Below, piece by piece: positions 26,901 through 37,500 of a stretch of DNA of 64,000 bases; positions within the stretch are counted from its first letter, which is position 1, and the number at the start of each line of letters is the position of its first letter. This DNA comes from Oscarella lobularis (Eukaryota; Porifera; Homoscleromorpha; Homosclerophorida; Oscarellidae). A program made the translations under genes and the position numbers. The stretch spans positions 1,612,001 through 1,676,000 of the forward strand of contig NC_089187.1 in the NCBI RefSeq assembly GCF_947507565.1. The letters run 5' to 3'. The notes under the pieces are model-generated. The model searched no databases and was not told the origin of the DNA. It was given only the letters and a program-made list of their open reading frames with translations.

Positions 26901-29900
26901 TCGTCGGAATGGGTAGCAGCAACGTTGACGCCGACGTAGTGACTTTTGTCGAAGTGCCGTCCGATTCGACTTTGTATGAGTTCGTCGACGTCGATTTGGA
27001 GCCTGGTAGAAAGTTTTTCGCTCTCGTCAAATGTGCGAATGCTGTTGGCTTGACGACGTTTCGATCGTCGGATGGTATCGTATTCGACGACACTCAGCCC
27101 GTCGCGGGCACTGTAGCGACGCTGCGGTATCAGTCGTCTGTAGACACGCTGCGAGCGTCGTGGAAAAATTTCCACGACGCAGAGAGTTCTTTAGATGGAT
27201 GCGACTGGGCGATTGGAACCGAGGAAAATCCCGAACAAGTGCAAACCTTTCAGAATGTTTACCTCAATCAAAAAGCCGTCGCTTCTGGGCTATCTCTAAG
27301 CACTGGTGTCTCGTATATCGTCACCGTTCTGTGTCGTAACGGTGCCGGTGTGTCGGCCAGTGCGTCGTCCGAGGGTCTGATCGTTGACGCGTCTCCGCCC
27401 GTCGGCGGTAGCGTTTACGACGGCGCTGAAGGCGACGTCGATTGGCACGATTCCACGATTGGCATTGATTCACACTGGTCTGACTTCAACGATCCCGAAA
27501 GCGGAATAGTCCACTACAAGTGGTTTCTCGGAACGTACGCAGGCGGCTGCGAAGTCGCGTCGGTGTTCGATCTTCCGCCAGACTCGTCCCGGTACAACTG
27601 CGAGCAATGCGTTTTCCTCGCTGGCATGAAGTACTATGTAACGGTCGTAGCTACGAACGGAGCGGGACTAAAGATCAGCGAGACTTCCGACGGTTTCGTC
27701 GTCGATCTCACCAAACCCAATTCGGGAATTTTGTCCGATGCCAAATGGGCGACGAACGATTGGCTCCAGTTCACGTGGACGGGCGGCGACGATTACGAAA
27801 GCGGACCGGCGCAGTGCGTTCTTGTTGCCGTAGGCCTTGCGGGTGCTTCAACGCAGAATCAGCTGCAGAACAGCAGCAACCAAGTTGTCTTCGTCGAGAG
27901 AACGAGTCTTCCCGAAGCGGACGTGTTGACGCTGTCGATCAATTGCACAAATCGAGCCGGCATGTTGAGCGCGTCGCCGATCTTAACCGTCGACGCTTCT
28001 CCTCCTATTCCAGGTTCCGTTCATCTGCTCTACTACGACGCCCTTTCCATAACGATCAGATGGGACCTCTTTCGTGATCCAGAATCGGCGTTGACGGCGA
28101 TGGAGTTGCGCTTCAGCACCGCTTTGTTTAACGAGAGCGTTTCCACTTCAGCATCCGACTCTCAGTATACTTATCATCCTCCCAAGGCAGTAGGAGTGAT
28201 TGGAAACGTGTACGAAGTGTCAGCGAGCGTTCGTAGTGCAGTTTGTCTCGAGTCGCCGAGCGTCGTGGAAACGTTTAATTTAAGCCATCCTCAATCTTCA
28301 CTTGACTTCAACTATTGCTGCGACATAGAGTTGTCAGTCCCCTCCAACACGACAATTCGTACACGGTGGAATTGGCGATGCGGACTCAACGATGAGTCGA
28401 CTCGACTTGGATACCGCTACAGATATAGCATTGGAACGGTTCCCGGTGGAAGCCAGATCCTTGACTTTACCCACGTCGGTGTGGCGAGAGGGGCGCTTTG
28501 CGAGGACTGCGAGCTCGTCCAAGGTGCTGACTACTACGTCACATTGCACGCGTCTTCGGACAACTTTCAAACGTACAGTAGTAGTCGACGGTCGAGTCCG
28601 TTTCTCATCGATCTGACGCCGCCTGAGTCTTCTGGGCTCGTGGACGACGGACTACAAGGCGACAAAGACTACTATGAAATCGACGAAACGTTTGCAGCTA
28701 CGTGGGTCGGTGTCCACGATCCCGAGACTTCCATCAAGTATTGCAACGTATCGGTACTGGAAAAAAGCGGCGGCGCAGTTGTATGGAAGGCAAATGAGAT
28801 TCCTCTTGCGAGCGTTTCTGGAGTCGTTTTGCCGTGGATTCACGCGCACGCTTATCGCACTCGATTTCTCTGCGCATCTGGCGGCGGTTTGTGGGCCGCG
28901 AAAGAATCCGACGGCTTTACGGTCGACGCGACCCCTCCCACGGTGGGCCGCGTTTTTATGGCAATTTTGAACGAGTTGCGATCCCTCGTTAATATATCGG
29001 GAACTTGGTCGGGATTCAGCGACGCCGAGAGCCGCATTGCTGATTATAGTTGGTCTCTCGTCGAGACGTCCGATGAGTACGTCGACGAATTCTTCGTATT
29101 TGTGGGAACTGAAACGTCTTTCACCGCAATGGTGAATCTGACAAGGGGACATTGGTATCGAATCGTTGTGCGCGCGACGAACGGGGCCGGTTTACAGTCG
29201 CACGGCAGTTCTCCGGCGACGGTGTACGACTTGACGGCGCCGGTCGGTTCCTACGTCAACGACGGCGATTTGACAAACGACGTCGATTATCTGACGTCAT
29301 CGAGCGGCTTCGAGTCTTCGTGGGGCGAAATGAGCGATCCCGAGACGCGAATCGTCGAATGTTTCTGGTACGTCGGTGGAAAGCCGAACGGCTCGAGCGT
29401 TCTATCGCCGCGCGATGTCGCAGTCGGCGCGGGAAGCGGTCGATGCGACGATTGCGTGCTGAGCAGTGGCGTCCGTTATTATTCCACGCTCTCGTGCTAC
29501 AACGAAGCCGGACTTCAAGGCATTCTATCTTCCGACGGGGTTCTTGTTGACGTTTCTCCACCCGTCGCCGGCCGGGTTTACAGTGGTAACGCGCGATCTC
29601 TTCGCATGCAGTATAGGAGTAATTTGCACGCGACCAACTGCAGTTGGGAGGAATTCACTGACAAGGAAAGCGGAATTGGGACGTATTCCGTGTGTTTGGG
29701 CAAGACGAAGGACAAGTGCGACGTGGCAATAGAAGAGGGGCTCTCCTCTGATGTGACATGGTGGACTTTCTCTGGGCTTGAATTGGTGGACAAAGAATAT
29801 TACTTCTGTACTGTCAAGGCGCAAAATCGAGCTGGCCTAAAAGTAACTGCGTCGTCCGACGGCGTCAAAATTGATCTTACAAAGCCTATTGCCGGTACGG

Positions 29901-30229
29901 TTATTGACAGCTCTGACGGCAAGTCCGCCTGCAGATCAGTCAACGCTACTACCGTCGTGACCTGGTCTCATTTTTCGGACGTCGAGTCGGGCATTGTCAA
30001 GTATGAGTGGGGTATTGGAACGGCAGCGGGATCTGATAACGTTCTTCGTTTCGATTCTGTTGGTCTGAGTGAATTCGCAACAAGCAATGCCACGATGCCA
30101 GTTGGAATGGTGTATGTTTCGGTGAGGGCGACGAACGGTGCGGGATTGACGGTCATTGGGGTTTCCGATGGAAAACTGGTTTATGAGTTCGGGCATGTTC
30201 CGCCGAGCTGTGTTTTGTTTGAGTCTTAG
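20983..30229 (+). CDS. Giant secreted cysteine-rich plus FN3-like repeat protein, split by a transposon
   Basis: Exons: 20983-21064, 21119-21378, 21439-21717, 21889-22131, 22185-22611, then 23553-30229 after a transposon. The six pieces sum to 7968 nt (2655 aa plus stop), exactly in frame. Exon 1 is a signal peptide (MTKTCLASFLLLLSSC). Exon 2 has a weak TSP1-like WTPWS and a dibasic RKR. Exons 3-5 carry repeated Cys modules of the form NPxNQCQxC, AWTD, C-x-D-x-D-x-C-T-x-x-D. About 19-20 FN3-like modules follow, related to those of the LLTP gene on the other strand. The protein stops with no membrane anchor, so it is probably secreted to the matrix or body surface. Introns are 47-171 bp. With the element in place the frame ends at 22655, so this allele is broken unless the element is spliced or excised. 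Confidence 0.88.
21791..21836. repeat. Short hairpin inside an intron
   Basis: Arms TTTCCCTGGTCT and AGACCAGGGAAA flank a loop of about 18 nt, inside intron 3 of the gene starting at 20983. It resembles a tiny inverted-repeat element, but it is not the same sequence as the 78-bp MITE family elsewhere in the window. Confidence 0.5.
22612..23545. mobile_element. 934-bp non-autonomous TIR element with 7-bp target duplication, in a coding exon
   Basis: The ends CAGAGATAGAGAAGGAG and its reverse complement bound long imperfect inverted repeats of about 240-250 bp (22612 to about 22860 and about 23310-23545). The arms differ by small indels such as a doubled GAGTAGAGGT near 22670. The target duplication is ACGGAAG at 22605-22611 and 23546-23552. 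There is no ORF of note, so it is a MITE-like non-autonomous element. The ends align with those of the 494-2255 element (CAkAGATAGAG, GGGAT, CTCC, GTCACGTGA), placing both in one family. Removing it joins ACG GAA GTG AGT in frame. Confidence 0.9.
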
Positions 30230-30706
30230 GATGAGATGCATGGTCAATGTGCTCCCCCACTGATAAAGAATAGACAATCATGAATGGGCGTCCTTTTGAT
30301 CCGCCAGCGTTCTCCAATAGCTAGAAAAGTTTCTAAATCACAGGAAGAGTATAATTAATGTATGCCTTATAGGTTCGCTTCACTCCTTCGTACGACCAGT
30401 ACAAGGTACATATGTACATGTACAGTTGATCTTTTGCATGGAACGTTTTCCTCGCTGTAGCGGACAAAACGCAGCTAAGGTTGTATAGCGGTCGCAGACG
30501 CATTGCATCCTCCTGAGTCCTAACAGTAACTTTTTCAGCTAAAATTTCAATGGCTCTGCTAGCAGTGAAACTCCAGTTTCCGTCACCATTCATCTTCGGT
30601 GGCCGAACGAGTACGGAAATAGAACGCTGTATGAGATAATGGCGACCTACCAAGGAAATTCAGTACGTTTAATTTTAAAAAAACGGATAAACAACGCTCT
30701 TCGTAG
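30230..30706. other. Intergenic, nothing recognised
   Basis: Downstream of the gene 2 stop. The first 100 bases (to about 30340) recur inverted at 33256-33350. The rest has no feature I can support. Confidence 0.5.
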
Positions 30707-31670
30707 GAGGAACACTTCGTAGTGACAACAGTCAGAACACCGGAGCTGGTGCAGGAGCCTCTTCCAAACGGAGAAAAAGGACTTTCCTTTTACTTTAAGA
30801 TCAACGGTAGAGAGACCTTATTTGAACGTTTGCAGAAGTGCCAGTTTTTATGAAGGGATCCAACTGGGTTCCTGCCGATTCATTTACTAGACGCGCTACG
30901 TACGAGTCCTTGTTCAACCATCTCTACTCGGCATCAGTGTCTCACCAGAACATGATTCGTGTCTGGTAAGTAAGGCACCTTTTGAAAATGGTTTTTCGCA
31001 TGGGGCCTAATGCCATAGGGGAGGAGGAATATATCAGCCGGAGGACTTCTACGATATCTGCGATAGATTAAGAATCATGATCTGGCATGATTTTATGTTC
31101 AGTGACGCCCTTTAACCAAGAGATAAAGCAGTGCCGAATAGCGATAGATGACCTGGCTTTGGCGATCACAGGCTTTCTTGGATACTGTAGCGGAAGAGAT
31201 ACGTCATCAGGTCCGACGTCTTGCTCATCATTCTTCACTCGCCATCTGGAGTCGAAACAACAAAGATCAGGTTAAAATTTTATCACGAGGTAGCGGTGGT
31301 CTTCTGGAGCCAAGACTCGCAAATAAATAGTACCATGGAATGGACCTATGATCTTACTTGATTACAGCGCCCTCTACGACAGGACAGTCTACGCAATACT
31401 TGTTAAAGAGGCTAGATGACTCATCCTCAACAAAAATGTACCTGAACAACTTCACAGGATAGAACTTGTCTCTATTGGCCGTCATTAGCCTCGCGTGGCC
31501 AGGCCCTTTTCCCTGATCTCCCGGATACTCCGAGAGGGGAAAAGGGCCTGGCCACGCGAGGCTAGGCCGTCATGTCCATCGAACGGCATCTTGGCCAGAT
31601 AGAGGATTTTTCCTTCAACGATGGATGGGGCGATGCAGCCGAAAACCCATCAGCACACCCGAATCAAGAA
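30707..31670 (+). pseudogene. MANBA: Decayed beta-mannosidase (GH2) gene fragment
   Basis: Exon-like pieces with splice signals remain. 30707-30806 reads VRTPELVQEPLP..GLSFYFKING. 30836 to about 30965 reads FMKGSNWVPADSF..MIRVW. 31018 to about 31120 reads [23 protein letters not shown]. About 31164-31266 reads TVAEEIRHQVRRLAHH..IWSRNN. These match consecutive segments of lysosomal beta-mannosidase (FYFKING, KGSNWIPADSF, RVWGGGIYE, FMFACALYP, QVRRL..WSGNNE). Two lesions show it is dead: a TAA at 31113-31115 where the family has Tyr in ALYP, and Lys in place of the acid/base Glu of the W-x-G-N-N-E motif. Weaker remnants continue around the MITE at 31486. No N-terminal domain or C-terminus is visible here. 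Confidence 0.8.
31486..31564. mobile_element. 79-bp hairpin MITE, copy 1
   Basis: A near-perfect inverted repeat from TAGCCTCGCGTGGCCAGGCC to its complement, with a short central loop. It is flanked by a 9-bp direct repeat GGCCGTCAT (31477-31485 and 31565-31573). Same family as 42821-42897 and 63605-63682. A 9-bp duplication is typical of Mutator-like elements, so a MULE-mobilised MITE is likely. Confidence 0.9.
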
Positions 31671-32161
31671 TGAATAATAAAAGTCGTTTGATTACTTCGT
31701 CTAGGGTCCCCTTTTTCACCAGCCAAAGAAGGAGACCTACTTGGAACAGGAATCGCATTCCTACAGAGAAGAAGCTTTAGCGCCGTTTCCCTTCCAGTTC
31801 GCTACCATATTTGCGCTCACAATGACCCTTTCGACCGATGATCGTCTAAAGAACGCGTCGGAGCTCCGCTTCGAATTTCTTTCTGGCGCAATTCGATGAA
31901 TCGCTGTTTGAGAGCCTTTTTCGAGCACCCGTCTGATTCTCAGCATGTTCGATCGATAGCCCGGATGTAAAACAAACGACGATAATGAATGACATAAAAA
32001 AGATACAATTTGTTGAAGGCCAAAAATAACTCGCTTAATTAAATCTTTGTGGGCTGTTTTGTTAAAATGTATACTCGGAAGTCGTTACCACTACATCAAG
32101 AGGAAGGTGCGAGTACTACACCTACGGGATGCTGTCTTGCTCATCTCAATCTAGCTTAAAC
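31671..32161. other. Intergenic, nothing recognised
   Basis: Short ORFs only, without recognisable domains. Confidence 0.45.
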
Positions 32162-32548
32162 ATGTACATGTACAGGCTTATAGTCGTCCTCTCACTATTG
32201 GTCCTCTACAACAGCGTCAACATTGACTTGACGACCTCGGACCTGCACGAATGTGGGAACGGCTGCCGCTTTTCTGTATATGCATGCTGCGCCGAAACGA
32301 ATGCGTATTGTTGTCGCGGTTCGTATAAAGAGTGCGAGGTGGCTCCTCAATTGCCGAACTGTTACGCCTGCTGCGTTCCGCATGCAGCCGAAAACGTGCA
32401 CCCAATATCATCCTCATATGTCGATGCGGAGTTCAGGAGTAAAAAACCGGTCAATGTAACAATGAGCAGTTTGATTTGCTATGATTTGCTATGCATGTTC
32501 TTTGGGTGTATTTTAGTGCCCCGCGCTCTCCTAGAGATTTTTACTTGA
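32162..32548 (+). CDS. Candidate small secreted cysteine-rich protein
   Basis: From ATG at 32162 (or the ATG at 32168) the ORF begins with a signal-peptide-like MYRLIVVLSLLVLYNSV. A compact segment with ten cysteines follows, including CGNGC, ACC, YCC and CYACC. A less ordered tail follows and the last residues (MFFGCILVPRALLEIF) are hydrophobic, so a splice site (for example near 32435) may replace the tail. I recognise no family. Ten Cys in about 45 residues after a signal peptide suggests an extracellular disulfide-rich peptide, perhaps defensive or signalling, but this is inference. It lies in a pseudogene-rich stretch, so it may not be expressed. Confidence 0.45.
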   Translation: MYMYRLIVVLSLLVLYNSVNIDLTTSDLHECGNGCRFSVYACCAETNAYCCRGSYKECEVAPQLPNCYACCVPHAAENVHPISSSYVDAEFRSKKPVNVTMSSLICYDLLCMFFGCILVPRALLEIFT

Positions 32549-33255
32549 TTTCAGTAATCTAGAAGTGGAGAGTACACGCGATCTTGACCTGTTCAGGACG
32601 GCAGAAGATGTAACGCAGCCATATCATGCCACATTGCGTGGTCGAAGCTACGGAAAGTGCGTACCCAAATTTCCACACGTTCTCTTCTGCGCAAACGGAA
32701 AGAAGAGGTGACCGGCGAGATTATTCGTGAATGCGCGAATAAAAATTCTTTGGTGCATGTTTTTGAAGTAGTCTTTCTGTGCGTAGGGTGTCCTTGTGAA
32801 TTTGTCCTTGCATAAAGGATGATCAGAAGCAATTTTTTTCATTTTGACGAAGCGTTCTATTGAGCCAGGAAGTCTCGATCCCTATAAGTCGAACGTCAAT
32901 GCAGTACTGTATCTCTGTATTGCGTCAATTGGAGGCTTTTGTGCGCAATTGTGAATACAGAAGGACGTCCTTTTTCGCACCTAATGAGTGAAAATTGACT
33001 GTAGTCTACTCGTTGGATTTTCACGCAGTAAAACGGCAGAAGCACCTCTCTTAAGAACTTTTCGTACCGACTTAGTTTTTAAAATCCCTAGGCTTTCTTT
33101 CTTTCTTCAATTATGAGGATAAAAATCAGAAAGTGCTTCGTCGTTCAATGTTCCAACTATTTATTATGTTTTATGATGCTCCTCTTTTTGGTTTTTCTAA
33201 GTTAATGGTAAAAGCATGAGAAAAGGGAAACATGTGTAAACTATAAAGACAGCAC
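32549..33255. other. Intergenic, nothing recognised
   Basis: AT-rich, with short ORFs lacking domain signatures. Confidence 0.45.
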
Positions 33256-34309
33256 TTTTCTAGCTATTGAAGAACGCTGGCGGATGAAAAAGGACGCCGA
33301 ATGACTACTCTTGTCAGAGGGTACACATTGACCATGCATCTCATCCTAAGACTCAAACAAAACACAGCTTGGAGGAACACTCCCAAACTCATAAACCAGT
33401 TTTCCATCAGAAACCCCAACGACAGTCAATCCCGCACCGTTCGTCGCTCTTATCGAAACATACACCATTCCGACTGGCATCGAGGCATTGCTTGTCGCTG
33501 ATTCACTCAGACCAACAGAATCAAAAGGAAGAAAGTTATCAGATCCAGCTACCGTTCCAACCCCCCACTCATACTCGACAATGCCCGACTCGACGTCTGA
33601 AAAATGAGACCAGGTAGCAATGGTAGTAGCGTTGATCGATCTGCAAGCGGACTTGCCGTCAGAGCTGTCAATAACCGTACCAGAAATGGGCTTTGTTAGG
33701 TCAATTTTGACGCCGTCGGACGACGCAGTAGCATTTAGACCAGCTCAATTTTGCGCGGTGACAGTACAGAAGTAATATTCTTTGTCCACCAATTCAAGCC
33801 CAGAGAAAGTCCACAGCGACACATTGGAGGAGAGCCCCTCTGCTACTGCTATGTCGCACGTGCCCTTCGTCCTGCCCAAACACACGGTATACGTACTAAT
33901 TCCGCTCTCCTCGTCAGTAAATTTTTCCCAACTGCAGTTGGTCGCGTGCAAAGTACTCCTATACTGCATGCGAAAAGATCGCGCGTTGCCGCTGTAAACA
34001 CGGCCGGCGACGGGTGGCGAAACATCGACAAGAACCCCGTCGGAAGAAAGAATGCCTTGAAGTCCGCCTTCGTTGTAGCACGAGAGCGTGGAATAATAAC
34101 GGACGCCACTGCTCAGCGACAAGAACCCCGTCGGAAGAAAGAATGCCTTGAAGTCCGCCTTCGTTGTAGCACGAGAGCGTGGAATAATAACGGACGCCAC
34201 TGCTCAGCACGCAATCGTCGCATCGACCGCTTCCCGCGCCGACTGCAACAGCGCGCGGCGATTAAAGCGAAACGTCATCGTCGTTAACGCCGATTCCGGA
34301 TCATGAAAG
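33256..34309 (-). pseudogene. Inverted, internally deleted pseudogene copy of the gene 2 3' end
   Basis: Reading on the minus strand, this copies about 29405-30340 of the plus-strand gene 2, including the same stop and about 100 bp of 3' flank. A 50-bp piece resembling 28070-28115 is fused directly upstream, so about 1.3 kb is missing. A CGA to TGA change gives a stop in AQN*AG (near 33745), where gene 2 reads AQNRAG. A 91-bp tandem duplication (34027-34208) also shifts the frame. The block ends at the N gap, so part of its structure may be an assembly artefact. Confidence 0.85.
34027..34208. repeat. 91-bp tandem duplication next to the gap
   Basis: 34027-34117 is repeated at 34118-34208, beginning GACAAGAACCCCGTCGGAAG. 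The copies look identical and 91 is not a multiple of three, so they break the coding frame. The place (about 100 bp from an N run) and the identity make a local misassembly plausible. Confidence 0.9.
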
Positions 34310-34509
34310 NNNNNNNNNNNNNNNNNNNNNNNNNNNNNNNNNNNNNNNNNNNNNNNNNNNNNNNNNNNNNNNNNNNNNNNNNNNNNNNNNNNNNNNNNNN
34401 NNNNNNNNNNNNNNNNNNNNNNNNNNNNNNNNNNNNNNNNNNNNNNNNNNNNNNNNNNNNNNNNNNNNNNNNNNNNNNNNNNNNNNNNNNNNNNNNNNNN
34501 NNNNNNNNN
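34310..34509. other. Assembly gap, 200 Ns
   Basis: Exactly 200 undetermined bases. The left flank is an inverted gene 2 fragment; the right flank starts in the middle of a gene 1 paralog. Missing 5' exons of the gene 3 product should lie here or elsewhere, and the real gap may be far longer than 200 bp. Confidence 0.98.
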
Positions 34510-37500
34510 CGATAATCAGTCGGACATTCTGTACGCCGGCTCGACTGATTATGTCCTCGTCGTGAGCTGGAGCAGTTTCTACGACGCAGAATCAGATATA
34601 ATGGCGTATTTTTGGTGCGTCGGGACGTCGCCGTACGAGTGCGACACGTCGCCCATGGAAGAAGTCGTCGCCAACGTCACTCAAGTTGTCTGCGAAGCGT
34701 GCATTGGAAAGTTCGTCGACAGAGTTACCTATTTCTCGACGGTCGTTGCTGTAAATTGGGCCCTGCGAAATTCGTCTAACTCGTCGCTTGGCCCTCTGAT
34801 CGACTTGACGCCGCCCGTAATCAGCTTTGTACGCGAAGGCGATAGCGGATCAGTTGACTTGGACTTGCAAATGGCGACGACGTATCTCAAGGCAAACTGG
34901 GCCGCCGACGACTTCGAAAGCGGTATATATGAGTATGACGTCGTAATCGTTCCGGGAGATTATCGCGCCGCTGCCGGTAATCAGACGGAGTGGATATTCG
35001 ATAACGTGACGTTGACATTTGGCGAAAGTTACCACGTTGTACTTACCGTCACAAACGGTGCTCAGCTGACTTCAAATCCTTCAAGCGACGGCGTCGTTAT
35101 TAGCGACAAAAATGCGGCCGTTATAGACGACCATCTTCCGGTGTCTTTGTATACGAACGACATCAACGTTGATCTCCAACAGCCACCTTTTCCGCCTCCT
35201 GAGAATGCGGAGCCGCAGGACGAAGGGGGTCCCGATCGGACGACGGGACTTCTTGAAATTCCCGCGTACGCGTTTCCCGACGGAACGGACGTGGAAGTCT
35301 ATCAATTGACATTTGACGGTTCTTCTCTTCCGCCGGGCGTTATAAACCCGAATGACGAGCTACCGCCGGAGGAGGGGGTAAGAACAACGCTAACTGTATA
35401 TTTGATTTAAAATATAAGATTTTAATTGTTTTAGCTAACTTACGCTGATTTCTCTGCGTATTTGTCCGTATCGTCAGCGTGGAACGAGAGCAGCCGGTCT
35501 CCGGTGTTTCGCGTTAGTATTAATGCTTCCGTTTTTGAAAAGAAAGGCGAAAGCTCCGCTTTGGTATGGGTCTTCTTCTGGAAGGATAGCAATTGGGAGT
35601 TTTTGGGCCAAACAGCTGAAAATTCGAGCGACGAAACAACGCTCTCTGTGGAAACAAAAGGCGTCGTGAAGGACGGCGTTCAAACGGTTCTGTACTACAA
35701 TTTCAGCGACGGTCACGCTTTCGCTGTGAGCAACGCTAACGCAAACGGCGAAATCGGTCAAAACGCTCTTACTCTTCCCGTATTGAGAACGCGGGGAAGA
35801 GCGAGCGGAATGCCTCTGCATTGGGAATTGACGCCTATTCAAGGCTTTTGGTCATCTGTTCCTCGCCGGGGTGTCACTTTCTTTGACAAAATGGAAAGTT
35901 TTCGCGTTGTCCGTCTCAACGTTCGACCAGCGAAAGGCGCCACTTTTGCCTGCGCGAAGTTTCGAATTTTCGCCGACGAAAGTCACCCGAATGCTAAAGT
36001 GGAACGGGCTGAGACGACTATAACGCTTTTCGCTTCAAAGCGATTCCCATACGGCGTCGTCCAATTCTTGCAGCAACGTAGCCAGCCTATTGTTTTACCG
36101 GAGAAGGCCAGGACCGTCTTTCTCTCGGTCGGCCGCTTCCGTTCCGACCCCAAATACGAAAACCTACCGGTGACGTTTAAAACGAGAATCGAAGACCAAA
36201 GTGGCAACCCGGTAGCCCGTCAAATAATAATGTCTCGAGACGTGTGGCAAATTTTCGGAAAGGAGCCGACTCTGGTTGATTTTACCGTTGTCAATGACGA
36301 TATTCCCGAGCTCAATACTACGTACAATATCGTCATATACTCTGCGTCGCCTCACGCTGTTCCAGGTGTAAACTCGAAGATCGGTGTTGTAGTGGAAGAA
36401 AACGACTTTCCGTACGGCGTTATTGACTTCGGCTCAAGTGGGACTGTTTCCTTTGAGGAAGACGACGATACTATCAATATACCCGTACGACGTTCGCGAG
36501 GGCTTCACGGTTGCGTAACGGCGTTTTGGACGATTAGGCAAAAAATTCCAGCCTATAGATCGTTTGTTCTCGCGGGAAATACCCACCTCAAACTACCTGA
36601 TAGTTTTGCCGTTCAGTTCAAAGAAAACGAGACAACGGCAAACATCAAAATTCAGGTTTTGACCGATTCTGTTTCTCAGCTGGAGAAGGTGTACGAAGTC
36701 GTTCTAACTGACGCGAGAAACAAATCTCGACTTGGAAATCACACTTCTTATGAAATCCGAATCATTCCTAAGAATCATCACGCTCCCACGTTCCCCACGG
36801 CGAGAGCTCTGGCTGTGATCGACGACGCTAGCGTTATTAAGAACTTCGACTCAGTTTATCAGGTGACTGCTCACGATCCGGATCTCGGATTGAACGGTCT
36901 CGTGCGCTACAAGATGACGGGCGGAAACTGCGATTTTTTGCGTATTGACGCGGATAATGGGACAGTTTTCTTCGTCGGTGCGTTTTACGATCGTCTGAAG
37001 GAATCCTCTTTGTCTTGCCACGTTGAGGTTTCTGCGGAAGACTCGGGTGAACGGAGGCGCTGGGAGGCAATGCGCATTGACGTCAATGTGAAGTACGATT
37101 TCACTTGCCCGCCTGGAACTTTCTCCAGCTCGGGCCATCTCCCGTGTGAGCCGTGCAAAGAAAACACGTACCAATCCTCATTCGGCTCGAAAACGTGCGT
37201 CCAATGTCCTCCTGGGACGTTCGTCATCAAAAGGGGTACTATTTCAGCCAATAATTGTAAAAGTGAGATTTAGTTTCAAGTTTTTTTATTCAGATAATTA
37301 CTGTAAGCTCGTCTGTTTTTTTTATAGGACCTTGCCGGCCAGGGCACTATTCTAAAAGCGATGGATTAGAAGAATGCGCTCCTTGTCCGAGAGGAACATT
37401 TCAGAGTCAACCTGGAATGGTTTCTTGCGACAGTTGTCCTTTCGAAATGACGACAAAAGGATCCAGTTCTTTAGACAGCAGCCACTGCATCGGTTCGCTT

